This document shows, one piece after another, positions 18,828 to 27,336 of a stretch of 64,000 nt of DNA. This DNA comes from Streptomyces sp. NBC_00190 (lineage in GTDB: Bacteria; Actinomycetota; Actinomycetes; Streptomycetales; Streptomycetaceae), in the NCBI RefSeq assembly GCF_036203305.1, contig NZ_CP108131.1:5270001-5334000 (forward strand), read 5' to 3'. A program made the translations under genes and the position numbers. The notes under the pieces were generated by a model. It was not told the origin of the DNA, searched no databases, and was given only the letters and a program-made list of their open reading frames with translations. Numbering within the stretch: the first letter of the stretch is position 1; each line of letters opens with the position of its first letter.

Positions 18828-19293
18828 GTCCCGGTCCCGCCCCATGAAGATCTGCGTGGTGGGGTGCAGCGTAGAGGAGGCACCGGCCTGCGGCTATGCG
18901 GGGTTCGGACAGGGCATTTGTGCTGATCATCCTGGTAGAGGGCGGGATGTACCGGGCGCCGGACCCCCCGCGGGACCGGCTCCCGGCGGGCGGGGCGAGG
19001 ACCCCGCGCAGCTGTCTGCGTGCCCTGCGACGACAGCCCGTCCCGCGACGGCCTTGTCCACGTTGCGCAGGTACGGCTCCGGTTTCGCGGAGAGTTTCGC
19101 GGAGAGCGGAAGGAATCCCTCCGGATTTGTCAGGACCGTCGGTGAGTGACGCCGCGCCGCGGCCCCCGGAGCCGTGGAACCGGCCCGGCCCACCACTCGG
19201 CCGCCGTGTCCGGATCCACGTACGGGTCCTCGAACAGGCCGGGCCCGGACCGGCAGCCGTGGGAGATCCCGGCCGCGGGGACGGGCCCGCCTG
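18828..19293. other. Intergenic region upstream of the response-regulator operon
   Basis: I see no convincing gene in these 466 bases. Open frames on both strands lack ribosome sites and recognisable sequence. There is a perfect tandem 12-mer, TTTCGCGGAGAG, at 19083-19094 and 19095-19106. A possible minus-strand -10 lies at 18868-18873. The tandem repeat could be a regulator-binding site, but this is only a suggestion. Confidence 0.4.
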
Positions 19294-19797
19294 CTACTGG
19301 GTGAACGGGGGGAGCGCGGCCAGGACCTTGCCCAGGGCCGGGGCCAGGCTGCCCTCGGCGCCCGCCACCTCGAAACCGCCGTGCACGAACTCGTAGGAGA
19401 ACCCGTCGTAGATCGTGGGGCCGCCCGTCGCGATCCGCGGCAGCCCGGCGAAGTCCGCCTCGCGCAGCGCGGTGCGCAGCGCGGCCAGCTCGGCTTCCGA
19501 CAGCTTTCCGGTGCCCTCCGGCTTCGCCCCGCCGTCCAGCCGGGTCCACGACCCGTCGTCCTTGACGACGAGCGAGTGCGTCTGGCCCGCGAAGCCGCCG
19601 GTGCGGGTGACCCGTACCAGGGTCTGGTCCGCGGAGGGCGGCTTGCCGGCCGTCGGGCTCGCGGCGCCGCTCGGCGCCGGGGCCCGGGACGGTGACGTCG
19701 GGGGCGCGTCGTCGCCGCTCCCGGATCCGGACGCCCCGCAGCCCGCCAGGACCACCGCGCACAGCACCGCTCCTGCCACCGCCCGGTACGCTCGCAC
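19294..19797 (-). CDS. Putative secreted lipoprotein
   Basis: This is a 167-aa protein with a lipoprotein signal peptide (AVAGAVLCAVVLAGC; lipobox L-A-G-C). A Ser/Pro/Ala-rich spacer leads to a compact domain (VRVTRTGGFAGQTHSLVVKDDGSW ... GKLSEAELAALRTAL). The TGGF/DDGSW/LSEAELAALRTAL pattern is common in small actinobacterial envelope proteins annotated only as hypothetical. GTG 19797 was chosen because GGAGG sits five bases upstream. Expected at the outer face of the membrane. Divergent from the glycosyltransferase gene at 19834. Confidence 0.75.
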   Translation of the reverse strand: MRAYRAVAGAVLCAVVLAGCGASGSGSGDDAPPTSPSRAPAPSGAASPTAGKPPSADQTLVRVTRTGGFAGQTHSLVVKDDGSWTRLDGGAKPEGTGKLSEAELAALRTALREADFAGLPRIATGGPTIYDGFSYEFVHGGFEVAGAEGSLAPALGKVLAALPPFTQ

Positions 19798-19833
19798 ACC
19801 CACCTCCGCAGGTACTTCCCCCGAACCCCGAGT

Positions 19834-21228
19834 ATGGAGTCCCCACGCCCGTCGCGACAGTTCCCGGAGGCAGCCATCACCCGCATCGCCCCCTGGTCCT
19901 GGCGCGTCCTGCCCCCGCTGCTCGCCGTCCTCCTCGGCCTCTGGGGCCTGGAGCGGCGCGGCAGCATGTGGCGCGACGAGTCGGTCACCTGGCAGGTGGC
20001 CCACCGCCCGCTCGGCGGGATCCGGGAGCTGCTGGGCCAGGTGGACGCCGTGCACGGCCTGTACTACCTGCTCATGCACGGTGTGCTCCTGGTCTGGGAC
20101 GGCGGCCTGTGGGCCCTGCGGCTGCCCTCCGTCGCCGCCACCGCCCTCGCGGCCGCCGGGGTGGCCGCGATCGCCCACCGGCTCTCGGGGGAGCGGGCCG
20201 CGTTGATCGCCGGGCTCACCTACGCCGTGCTGCCGCCCGTGCAGATGTACGCCCAGGAGGGCCGCTCGTACGCCCTGGTCGCCGCCGCCGTGGTGTGGGC
20301 GACGTACCTGATGCTGCGCGAGCGGTGGACGGCGTACGCGGCGGTGCTGCTGCTCGGCTGCTGGCTGCACGAGTTCGCGGTACTGGCCCTGCTCGCGCAC
20401 GCCTTCAGCGCCTGGCGCTCGCGCGGCTGGCGCGTCGCCGCCGGGACCGTCGTGGCCCTGCTCCTGCCACTGGCCCTGGTGAGCGCCCGGCAGGCGCAGC
20501 AGCAGCTCGGCTGGCTCGGCCGGCCGGGCTGGCAGGACTGGGCGGCGTACGGGGTCCTCGCGGCGGCCGCCCTGCTGCTCGCGCGGGGCGCACCGGGAGA
20601 GCTCGTACGCGTGGCCCTGCCGCTGGCCCTGCTGCCGCCCGGCCTGCTGCTGGCGGTCTCCCTCCTCGACCCCTGGTACGTCGACCGGTACGTGCTCTAC
20701 GCGCTGGCCGGGCCGGCCCTGCTGGCGGGCGCCCGGCTGGCGTCGGCCCGCGGCTGGTGGCCGTGGCTCGCGGCCGCCGCCCTCCTGGTGCCCTTCGCCT
20801 TCTGGTCGGCGTGGCTGCGCACGCCCGAGAGCCGCAAGGACGACGTCCTCGCGGTGGCCGCCGCCGTCCGGGAGCAGGCCCGGCCGGGGGACGCGGTGGC
20901 CTTCCTGCCGTCGCGGCGGCGCGAATGGCTGCTGTCCTCGCCGGACGTCTACGCGCAGCTGCGCGACGTGGCCCTGGACCGCACCCCGGCGGCTTCGCGC
21001 AGCCTGCAGGGCACCGAGCTGCCGTCGCTCGCCATCCGGGAGGCGCTGATCGGATCCCCCCGGGTGATCGCCCTGCTGGACCCGGCCGGCCAGCCGCTGG
21101 ACCCGTACCCGCGGGAGGCCGTGAAGCGGCAGACGCTGGCCGCCTGGTTCGACCTGTGCTCGGTCACCGCGGTACGCGGAGCCCGGGTCGCCGTGTACGC
21201 CCGCCCCGGAGGCTGCGGCGGACCCTGA
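19834..21228 (+). CDS. GT39-like polytopic membrane glycosyltransferase (GT-C fold)
   Basis: This 464-aa protein has about ten hydrophobic segments. The first loop carries acidic motifs typical of GT-C enzymes (SMWRDESVTW and QVDAVHGLYYLLMHGVLL), and YAQEGRSYAL follows in the second loop. Such enzymes use polyprenyl-phosphate sugars at the outer face of the membrane to glycosylate proteins or cell-wall polymers. The ATG at 19834 is the first plausible start in frame. The gene is monocistronic here, divergent from a lipoprotein gene. Acceptor and sugar cannot be deduced. Confidence 0.8.
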   Translation: MESPRPSRQFPEAAITRIAPWSWRVLPPLLAVLLGLWGLERRGSMWRDESVTWQVAHRPLGGIRELLGQVDAVHGLYYLLMHGVLLVWDGGLWALRLPSVAATALAAAGVAAIAHRLSGERAALIAGLTYAVLPPVQMYAQEGRSYALVAAAVVWATYLMLRERWTAYAAVLLLGCWLHEFAVLALLAHAFSAWRSRGWRVAAGTVVALLLPLALVSARQAQQQLGWLGRPGWQDWAAYGVLAAAALLLARGAPGELVRVALPLALLPPGLLLAVSLLDPWYVDRYVLYALAGPALLAGARLASARGWWPWLAAAALLVPFAFWSAWLRTPESRKDDVLAVAAAVREQARPGDAVAFLPSRRREWLLSSPDVYAQLRDVALDRTPAASRSLQGTELPSLAIREALIGSPRVIALLDPAGQPLDPYPREAVKRQTLAAWFDLCSVTAVRGARVAVYARPGGCGGP

Positions 21229-21301
21229 GCCCGCCCGGGCGCGTTCTCGCGACGGGCCGGTTGCGAGGATGGGGCGACCCGGTTCGCACAGGAGGCGCTG
21301 C

Positions 21302-22210
21302 ATGCCCACGTCCCAGAACTCCCCGTCCCGAGAGGCCGTTTCAGAGATCCCCGGACCGCTGGTCGGCGCGGGCTGGCTCGCGGAGCGGCTGACCGTGCCC
21401 GGGCTGGTGCTCTTCGACGCCTCCGTCGGCGCCCATCGCGGCGCCGCCCACCGGATTCCGGGCGCCCGCCCCTTCGACCTCGACGGGGACCTGTCCGACC
21501 ACGACGCCCCCGCTCCGCACACCATGCCCGGCGCCGCGCGGTTCAGCGAGGCGATGCGGGCCCTCGGCGTCGACGACACCTCCACCGTGGTCGTCTACGA
21601 CGGCGCCGGCATCTACTCCAGCGCCCGCGCCTGGTGGATGCTGCGCGCGATGGGCTTCGACCGGGCCGCCGTACTCGACGGGGGACTGCCCGCCTGGAAG
21701 GCCGCCGGCCTGCCCGTGGAGGCCTCCGGCCCGGAATACGACGGCCCGCGCGGCTCCTTCACCGCACGCCCCCGCCCCGGACTGCTGGCCGACAGCGCCA
21801 CCGTGGCCGCGGCCCTGGCCGACCCGGCCGCGGCCGTCCTGGACGCCCGCACCCGTGAGCGCTTCGCCGGCACCGCTCCCGAACCCCGCCCGGGCCTGCG
21901 CGGCGGCCACATGCCGGGCGCGTTCAACCTGCCCTTCGCCGAACTCCAGCGCCCCGACGGCCTGATGCGGCCGGCGGAGGAACTCCGCGCGGCCATCGGC
22001 GCGCTGACCGGCGACCGGGAGCGCCTCTACTTCAGCTGCGGATCGGGAGTGACGGCCTGCGTCCTGGCCCTCGGCGCCACCCTCGCCGGCTACCGGGACC
22101 TGGCCGTGTACGACGGCTCGTGGAGCGAATGGGGCATGCCCTCGGACCGGCGGCCGGTGGTCACGGGCCCCGGGCCGGCGGCCGGGGACGCGGGCCGCAG
22201 CGGGGGATAA
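21302..22210 (+). CDS. Sulfurtransferase with two rhodanese domains (3-mercaptopyruvate type)
   Basis: This is a 302-aa protein with two rhodanese modules. The N-terminal inactive module contains LFDASVGAHRGAAHRIPGAR and VVVYDGAGIYSSARAWWMLR. The C-terminal catalytic module contains AVLDARTRERFAG and the active-site loop with Cys in YFSCGSGVTAC. A CGSGVT loop is the signature of mercaptopyruvate sulfurtransferases rather than thiosulfate-specific rhodaneses (CRKGVT). The role is probably sulfur relay or cyanide and cysteine metabolism in the cytoplasm. It starts at ATG 21302 with AGGAGG upstream. Confidence 0.9.
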   Translation: MPTSQNSPSREAVSEIPGPLVGAGWLAERLTVPGLVLFDASVGAHRGAAHRIPGARPFDLDGDLSDHDAPAPHTMPGAARFSEAMRALGVDDTSTVVVYDGAGIYSSARAWWMLRAMGFDRAAVLDGGLPAWKAAGLPVEASGPEYDGPRGSFTARPRPGLLADSATVAAALADPAAAVLDARTRERFAGTAPEPRPGLRGGHMPGAFNLPFAELQRPDGLMRPAEELRAAIGALTGDRERLYFSCGSGVTACVLALGATLAGYRDLAVYDGSWSEWGMPSDRRPVVTGPGPAAGDAGRSGG

Positions 22211-22275
22211 CCCCACCACAGGACCGGGGACCCGCCCCATCGGCCGCGGGCGCTTTCCGCCCGAGACTCGTGACC

Positions 22276-23034
22276 ATGATCTCTCACGCCGTGTCACGTC
22301 GCCCCGCCCGCACCGCCGTCGTCGCCCTCGGGGCCGGGCTCCTGCTGGCGGGCTGCTCCCTCGGGGACGGCCCGCAGAAGAAGGCGACGGCCGACGCCAC
22401 GGTCACCGAGGCCGTCACGGCGGTGGAGGTCACGGGCGCCCGGGCCGGCTCGATCGAGGTCACCGCCGGAAACGGGGCCGGAGTCACGGTCCGCCGGACC
22501 GTCCACTACCGCGGGGACACCGCCCCGACGCCCGGACAGCGGGTCACCGCGGGCGTGCTCACCTTCTCCAGCGGCTGCGACGCCACCTGTTTCATCGACT
22601 ACCGCCTGGAGGTCCCGGCCTCCGCCACGGTCAGGCTGGAGAGCAGCAGCGGCCGCATCACGGTCACGGGCGTGGCGGCGGCCGAGCTGACGGCCGACTC
22701 CGGTGAGGTCCGGGCCGACCGCGTCACGGGCCCGCTGAAGGCCACCACCTCCTCGGGCGGGATCACCGCCACCGGCCTGTCCGGCCCGAGCGCGGACGTC
22801 CACTCGGAATCGGGTGACGCCCGCCTGCACTTCGCGGTGGCCCCGTCCTCGGTCCGCGCCGAAACCACCTCGGGCGACGTCATCCTGAAGGTCCCCCCGG
22901 CCCCCTACCAGCTCGCGGTCACCACCACCTCCGGCACCCGCGACGTCACTGTCCCCGCGGACCCCTCGGCTCCCTCCCGCCTCGCGGCGAAGACCACCTC
23001 GGGCAACGTCCGCGTCTCCACACCGGCCGGCTGA
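22276..23034 (+). CDS. DUF4097-family lipoprotein (beta-helical adhesin-like)
   Basis: This 252-aa protein has a lipoprotein signal (TAVVALGAGLLLAGCS). It is followed by repeated short beta-strand units: RLESSSGRITVTG, LTADSGEVRADRVTG, ATTSSGGITATGLSG, VHSESGDARLHF and AETTSGDVILKV. These S-G-x-(I/V) repeats are the hallmark of DUF4097/YvlB-type right-handed beta-helices. It is probably an envelope lipoprotein of unknown function. The start is ATG 22276; an in-frame GTG lies six bases upstream. It ends at a perfect hairpin. Confidence 0.85.
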   Translation: MISHAVSRRPARTAVVALGAGLLLAGCSLGDGPQKKATADATVTEAVTAVEVTGARAGSIEVTAGNGAGVTVRRTVHYRGDTAPTPGQRVTAGVLTFSSGCDATCFIDYRLEVPASATVRLESSSGRITVTGVAAAELTADSGEVRADRVTGPLKATTSSGGITATGLSGPSADVHSESGDARLHFAVAPSSVRAETTSGDVILKVPPAPYQLAVTTTSGTRDVTVPADPSAPSRLAAKTTSGNVRVSTPAG

Positions 23035-23040
23035 CCCCTC

Positions 23041-23065
23041 AGCCGTTCGCCCCGGGCGAACGGCT
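23041..23065 (+). terminator. Hairpin terminator after the DUF4097 gene
   Basis: A perfect 12-bp inverted repeat (AGCCGTTCGCCC at 23041-23052 and its complement at 23054-23065) starts six bases after the stop codon. It separates this gene from the lon promoter. Confidence 0.75.
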
Positions 23066-23093
23066 GTTGGGGAACAACGGGCGGCGCACATGC

Positions 23094-23114
23094 ATTGAGT
23101 CGGCATAGCTCAAC
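23094..23114 (+). promoter_or_regulatory. HAIR-like HspR operator upstream of lon
   Basis: ATTGAGT - 7 bases - GCTCAAC matches the HspR-binding inverted repeat CTTGAGT-N7-ACTCAAG at 11 of 14 positions and with the exact spacing. It lies 21 bases before the lon start codon. In streptomycetes lon is known to be repressed by HspR through such an element, so this is very probably the heat-shock operator. Confidence 0.8.
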
Positions 23115-23135
23115 TTCACTGCCGGAGGGAAGATC

Positions 23136-25547
23136 ATGGCTTCGACGTCCGTAACGCTCACTCTGCCCGTGCTGCCGCTCGACGACGAGGTCGTGCTGCC
23201 TGGGATGGTCGTTCCGCTGGACCTGTCCGACGCCGAGGTGCGCGGGGCCGTGGAGGCGGCCCAGGCCGCGGCGGGCAGCGGCGGGAAGCCCCGAGTGCTG
23301 CTCGTGCCGCGGATCGACGGGAAGTACGCGGGCACGGGTGTGCTCGGGACCGTCGAGCAGGTGGGGAGGCTCTCCGACGGGGATCCCGGCGCGCTCATCC
23401 GCGGCCGCGGCCGCGTCCGCATCGGCGCCGGTACGACCGGACCCGGGGCCGCACTGTGGGTCGAGGGCGAGACCGTCACCGAGCACGTGCCGGACCCGTT
23501 GCCGGGTGCGGTCGCCGAGCTCGTCAAGGAGTACAAGGCGCTCGCCACCAGCTGGCTCAAGAAGCGCGGGGCCTGGCAGGTCGTCGACCGGGTCCAGCAG
23601 ATCGAAGGGGTGTCGGCGCTCGCCGACAACTCCGGGTACTCGCCGTTCCTGACGGTCGAGCAGAAGGTCGAACTGCTGGAGACCGCCGACCCCGTCGCGC
23701 GGCTCAAGCTGGCCGTCAAGGCACTCAGCGACCACCTCGCCGAACAGGACGTCGCCGAATCCATCGCCAAGGACGTACAGGACGGCGTCGACAAGCAGCA
23801 GCGCGAGTTCCTGCTGCGCCGGCAGCTGGAGGCCGTCCGCAAGGAGCTGCGCGAGCTGAACGGGGAGAAGGAGGGCGAGGAGTCCGACGACTACCGCAGC
23901 CGCGTCGAGGCCGCGGACCTCCCCGAGAAGGTCCGCGAGGCCGCGCTCAAGGAGGTCGACAAGCTGGAGCGGGCCAGCGACCAGAGCCCGGAGGGCTCCT
24001 GGATCCGCACCTGGCTGGACACCGTCCTGGAGCTGCCCTGGAACGAGCGCACCGAGGACCGGTACGACATCCAGGGCGCGCGCGCCGTCCTCGACGCCGA
24101 ACACGCCGGGCTGAGCGACGTGAAGGACCGCATCACCGAGTACCTCGCCGTGCGCAAGCGGCGCACCGAGCGCGGCATGGGCGTCATCGGCGGCCGCCGC
24201 GGCGGAGCCGTCCTCGCGCTCGTCGGACCGCCCGGAGTCGGCAAGACCTCGCTCGGCGAGTCCGTCGCCCACGCCATGGGCCGCAAGTTCGTCCGGGTCG
24301 CGCTCGGCGGCGTACGCGACGAGGCCGAGGTACGAGGACACCGCCGGACCTACGTCGGCGCCCTGCCCGGCCGCATCGTCCGGGCCATCAAGGAGGCCGG
24401 GTCGATGAACCCGGTCGTCCTGCTCGACGAGATCGACAAGGTCGGCTCCGACTTCCGCGGGGACCCGGCCGCCGCCCTCCTGGAGGTCCTGGACCCGGCC
24501 CAGAACCACACCTTCCGGGACCACTACCTGGAGGTGGAGCTCGACCTCAGCGACGTGGTGTTCCTGGCCACCGCCAACGTCCTGGAGGCCATCCCGGAGG
24601 CCCTGGCCGACCGCATGGAGCTGGTCCGCCTCGACGGGTACACCGAGGACGAGAAGGTCGTCATCGCCCGCGACCACCTGCTGCCCCGCCAGCTGGAGCG
24701 CGCCGGCCTCGGCGCCGACGAGGTGGTCCTGCAGGAGGAGGCGTTCAGGAAGCTCGCCGGCGAGTACACCCGCGAAGCGGGCGTACGGACCCTGGAGCGG
24801 TCCATCGCACGGCTGCTCCGCAAGGTGGCCTCGCAGCACGAACTGGGCGAGCGCGAGCTGCCCTTCAGTATCGGCGCCGACGACCTGCGCGCCCTGATCG
24901 GACGCCCGCACCACGTGCCGGAGTCCGCCCAGGACCCGGCGGAGCGGCGTACCGCGGTCCCCGGCGTGGCCACCGGCCTCGCCGTGACCGGCGCGGGCGG
25001 CGACGTGCTGTTCGTGGAGGCCTCGCTGGCCGACCCCGAGACGGGCGCGGCCGGTCTGACCCTCACCGGCCAGCTCGGTGACGTCATGAAGGAGTCCGCG
25101 CAGATCGCGCTCAGCTTCCTGCGCTCGCACGGCGCCGAACTGGAACTCCCGGTGGCAGACCTGAAGGACCGGGGCGTGCACATCCACTTCCCGGCGGGCG
25201 CGGTGCCCAAGGACGGGCCGAGCGCGGGCATCACCATGACGACGGCGCTCGCCTCGCTGCTCTCCGGGCGCCAGGTGCGCACGGACGTGGCCATGACCGG
25301 CGAGGTCTCGCTGACCGGGCGGGTCCTGCCGATCGGCGGGGTCAAGCAGAAGCTGCTGGCCGCGCACCGGGCCGGGCTGACCACCGTCATCATCCCCAAG
25401 CGCAACGAGGCCGACCTGGACGACGTCCCGGCCGAGGTGCTGGAGGGGCTGGAAGTACACCCGGTGACGGATGTGCGCCAGGTCCTGGAGCTCGCCCTGG
25501 CCGGGACCCGGGCCCGGACGGAAGTGCCCTACACCACCGCCGCGTAG
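23136..25547 (+). CDS. lon: ATP-dependent serine protease Lon (endopeptidase La)
   Basis: This is an 803-aa protein, full length for bacterial LonA. The N-terminal substrate-binding domain starts at LPVLPLDDEVVLPGMVVPLDL. A coiled-coil middle (QQREFLLRRQLEAVRKELREL) precedes the AAA+ module with Walker A GPPGVGKTS and Walker B PVVLLDEIDK. The C-terminal protease domain has catalytic Ser in PKDGPSAGITM and Lys in GGVKQKLLAAHRAG. It degrades misfolded and regulatory proteins in the cytoplasm. A HAIR-type operator just upstream predicts HspR control. The ATG at 23136 follows GGAGGGAAG. Confidence 0.98.
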   Translation: MASTSVTLTLPVLPLDDEVVLPGMVVPLDLSDAEVRGAVEAAQAAAGSGGKPRVLLVPRIDGKYAGTGVLGTVEQVGRLSDGDPGALIRGRGRVRIGAGTTGPGAALWVEGETVTEHVPDPLPGAVAELVKEYKALATSWLKKRGAWQVVDRVQQIEGVSALADNSGYSPFLTVEQKVELLETADPVARLKLAVKALSDHLAEQDVAESIAKDVQDGVDKQQREFLLRRQLEAVRKELRELNGEKEGEESDDYRSRVEAADLPEKVREAALKEVDKLERASDQSPEGSWIRTWLDTVLELPWNERTEDRYDIQGARAVLDAEHAGLSDVKDRITEYLAVRKRRTERGMGVIGGRRGGAVLALVGPPGVGKTSLGESVAHAMGRKFVRVALGGVRDEAEVRGHRRTYVGALPGRIVRAIKEAGSMNPVVLLDEIDKVGSDFRGDPAAALLEVLDPAQNHTFRDHYLEVELDLSDVVFLATANVLEAIPEALADRMELVRLDGYTEDEKVVIARDHLLPRQLERAGLGADEVVLQEEAFRKLAGEYTREAGVRTLERSIARLLRKVASQHELGERELPFSIGADDLRALIGRPHHVPESAQDPAERRTAVPGVATGLAVTGAGGDVLFVEASLADPETGAAGLTLTGQLGDVMKESAQIALSFLRSHGAELELPVADLKDRGVHIHFPAGAVPKDGPSAGITMTTALASLLSGRQVRTDVAMTGEVSLTGRVLPIGGVKQKLLAAHRAGLTTVIIPKRNEADLDDVPAEVLEGLEVHPVTDVRQVLELALAGTRARTEVPYTTAA

Positions 25548-25565
25548 GGGCGGGAAGCGGCGCCC

Positions 25566-25600
25566 GGGTCCCCTCCCCCAGACTCCGTCCGGGGGGACCC
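25566..25600. repeat. Streptomyces-type intergenic hairpin repeat / terminator
   Basis: GGGTCCCC (25566-25573) and GGGGACCC (25593-25600) bracket a CCCCC ... GGGGG stem with an AGACTCCGTCC centre. This short motif recurs in streptomycete intergenic spacers as I remember them, and here it follows lon. It probably acts as a transcription terminator for lon. Confidence 0.55.
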
Positions 25601-25676
25601 CCAGGCGGGGCCCCGGGCCGTCGGCGTGTCCGCTGCGAAATACTGGCGGCCCAACACACCACAGAGGGAGCCGGAC

Positions 25677-26117
25677 GTGCACGGGAGCGAAGACCAGGAG
25701 TTCCTTGCCTTGGAGCGGGAGCTGTCCGTCTTCCTCCGGCGCGCCCGCGCCTCCTCCGGCGAGATGGCCCGCGAGCTCCACCCCGAGCTCGAACCCGCCG
25801 CGTACGGACTCCTCACCCGCCTGGAGGCGGCCGGCCGGCAGCGGGCCACCGAGCTCGCCGCGTACTTCGGCGTCGGCAAGGCCACCATGAGCCGCCAGTT
25901 GCGGGCCCTGGAGGTGCTGGGCCTGGTCGCCCGCGAGCCGGACCCCGCCGACGGCCGGGCCTTCCTGGTCGGCCTCACCGAGGAGGGCCGCGAGCGGTTC
26001 CTGCGGGTACGGGACGCGCGGCGCGAGCAGTACATGCGCAAGCTCGCCGACTGGGACCGCGGCGAGGTGGCGGAACTGGCCCGGCTGCTCAACCAGCTGA
26101 ACGCGGGCGAGGAGTAG
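25677..26117 (+). CDS. MarR-family transcriptional regulator
   Basis: This 146-aa protein is the usual MarR length. A winged-helix core reads RLEAAGRQRATELAAYFGVGKATMSRQLRALEVLGLVAREPDPADGRAFLVGLTEEG. The wing carries the D-x-R motif characteristic of MarR proteins (PADGRA). Flanking helices would form the dimer interface. I chose GTG 25677 because AGAGGGAG lies 6 bases upstream; the frame remains open further 5'. There is no obvious target in its own operon, since it is a single gene between lon and a convergent PP2C-like gene. Confidence 0.9.
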   Translation: MHGSEDQEFLALERELSVFLRRARASSGEMARELHPELEPAAYGLLTRLEAAGRQRATELAAYFGVGKATMSRQLRALEVLGLVAREPDPADGRAFLVGLTEEGRERFLRVRDARREQYMRKLADWDRGEVAELARLLNQLNAGEE

Positions 26118-26138
26118 GCCCCGAGCAGTCCCGGGGCC
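26117..26138. terminator. Terminator between MarR and PP2C-like genes
   Basis: GGCCCCG at 26117-26123 pairs with CGGGGCC at 26132-26138, directly at the MarR stop codon. The facing gene ends at 26175, so the hairpin may act on both strands. Confidence 0.55.
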
Positions 26139-26174
26139 GCTCCGGGCAAGCGCCGCGGCAGCCGCGGCGCAGCC

Positions 26175-26948
26175 CTACAGCTCCGCGTAGACCACCGACG
26201 CGTCGTCGTGCCGCTTGCCCCGGCCCGACGGGCGCGCCGGGTCGGACTCGATGGCGCGGACCCGGCCGATCAGCCCCTGCGCGCCTTCCTTCCGCAGCAC
26301 CGCCAGGCACTGCGACCAGTCGCCCTCCTCGAACGTGTCCGTCCACCGGCTCGCCCCGTCCGTGAGCGCGGCCACCGCCCGGACCCGCCCGCGCGGGGTG
26401 CGCCCCGTCACCGCCCGGGCCGCCACCGCCGGATCGGCGGCCGCCGTGAAGAAGCCGCCCTCCGCGTTCCGCAGCGTGTCCGCCGCCTCCGCCGACCGCA
26501 GCATGTGCGGCGGGACCCGGTCCAGCCGGTCGTCGAGCACGGCCGTGACCTCTCCGCCCGGAGCCTGCAGGAGCAGTACGGAGTCCGAGAGCACGAGGTG
26601 CTCCACGTACGCCTCGTCCCAGCGGACGACGACCACCGTCGCCTGCGGCGTGCGGACGTGAGAAAGGTCACAGGTGTCCCGGTGTGCCTCGGCCGTGGAG
26701 CGGACGGCCTCCGCCAGGATCCGGTCCAGCGGCATGTCCCGCCGCGATCCGGACAGTTCGGTCAATCGGCCGCCGAGCCGGGTCGCGAACCACGGCACTC
26801 CGTGCACGCATCCGTCGTCGCCGCGCGGCGGGGTGACCCCGTCCAGGACGACCACGACGCCGCCGCCCGAGGCGGGGATCGCGGCCGACACCCAGTCCTC
26901 ATTGGGGCGTTCCTCGTTACCGGGGGCCGAAGCGAGGTCGATGCGCAT
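26175..26948 (-). CDS. PP2C-like protein (putative serine/threonine phosphatase, divergent)
   Basis: This 257-aa protein has a PP2C-like layout. It opens APGNEERPNEDWV, followed by a VVVLDGVT motif corresponding to the metal-binding DG. Later come TVVVVRWDE, LVLSDSVLLL, AVAALTDGASRW (second metal-binding D-G) and a C-terminal KRHDDASVVY (D-D motif). The key Asp residues appear present, but spacing differs from classical PP2C, so I call it PP2C-like. The start ATG 26948 precedes MRIDLASAPG. It is divergent from the conservon operon; any link to it is speculative. Confidence 0.75.
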   Translation of the reverse strand: MRIDLASAPGNEERPNEDWVSAAIPASGGGVVVVLDGVTPPRGDDGCVHGVPWFATRLGGRLTELSGSRRDMPLDRILAEAVRSTAEAHRDTCDLSHVRTPQATVVVVRWDEAYVEHLVLSDSVLLLQAPGGEVTAVLDDRLDRVPPHMLRSAEAADTLRNAEGGFFTAAADPAVAARAVTGRTPRGRVRAVAALTDGASRWTDTFEEGDWSQCLAVLRKEGAQGLIGRVRAIESDPARPSGRGKRHDDASVVYAEL

Positions 26949-27143
26949 GCCATCATTCTGCCGGGCGCGGGGGTCCGGTGCGCGGGTAGGTACGTACCAA
27001 TGCGGGCGGGGCGGGCGAGAGCGGCCCCGCACGCCCGGCGGGAGCCCCGCCGAGGCCCCGCGGCGTGTGGGCGGGCATACTGCCAAAGCCCGCGTGGATC
27101 TTTCAACCGTCCGTCCATGGACGCGCCCTGACATCCGGTGTCC

Positions 27144-27186
27144 GAGTTGGTCGCCAACTCATCCGTGATGTTCACTCGTTCGAGTG
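27144..27186. promoter_or_regulatory. Two palindromes in the PP2C-conservon divergent spacer
   Basis: The 388-base spacer (26949-27336) holds no gene. It contains two clean inverted repeats: GAGTTGG-TCG-CCAACTC at 27144-27160 and CACTCG-TT-CGAGTG at 27173-27186. A TTGACC sequence at 27269-27274 could be a -35 for the conservon, though no good -10 follows at standard spacing. The palindromes are candidate operators for either divergent gene. Confidence 0.5.
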
Positions 27187-27336
27187 GCCGGGTGGGCGAT
27201 GTGCGGCTCTCTTCCCATCGCACTGCAAAGGTCTGAGGCGGTACGGGGGAGCGGGGCGCGTTTACTTGTTGACCGGCCGTTACCTCGGCCACACGAGTAG
27301 ACGAGCAAGAGCACACGTACAGGATTGCGAGCACCG

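Noticed and set aside
18896..19396. A plus-strand open frame between the two-component genes and the lipoprotein
   Set aside because: It runs antisense into the lipoprotein gene, lacks a ribosome site and has no recognisable sequence.
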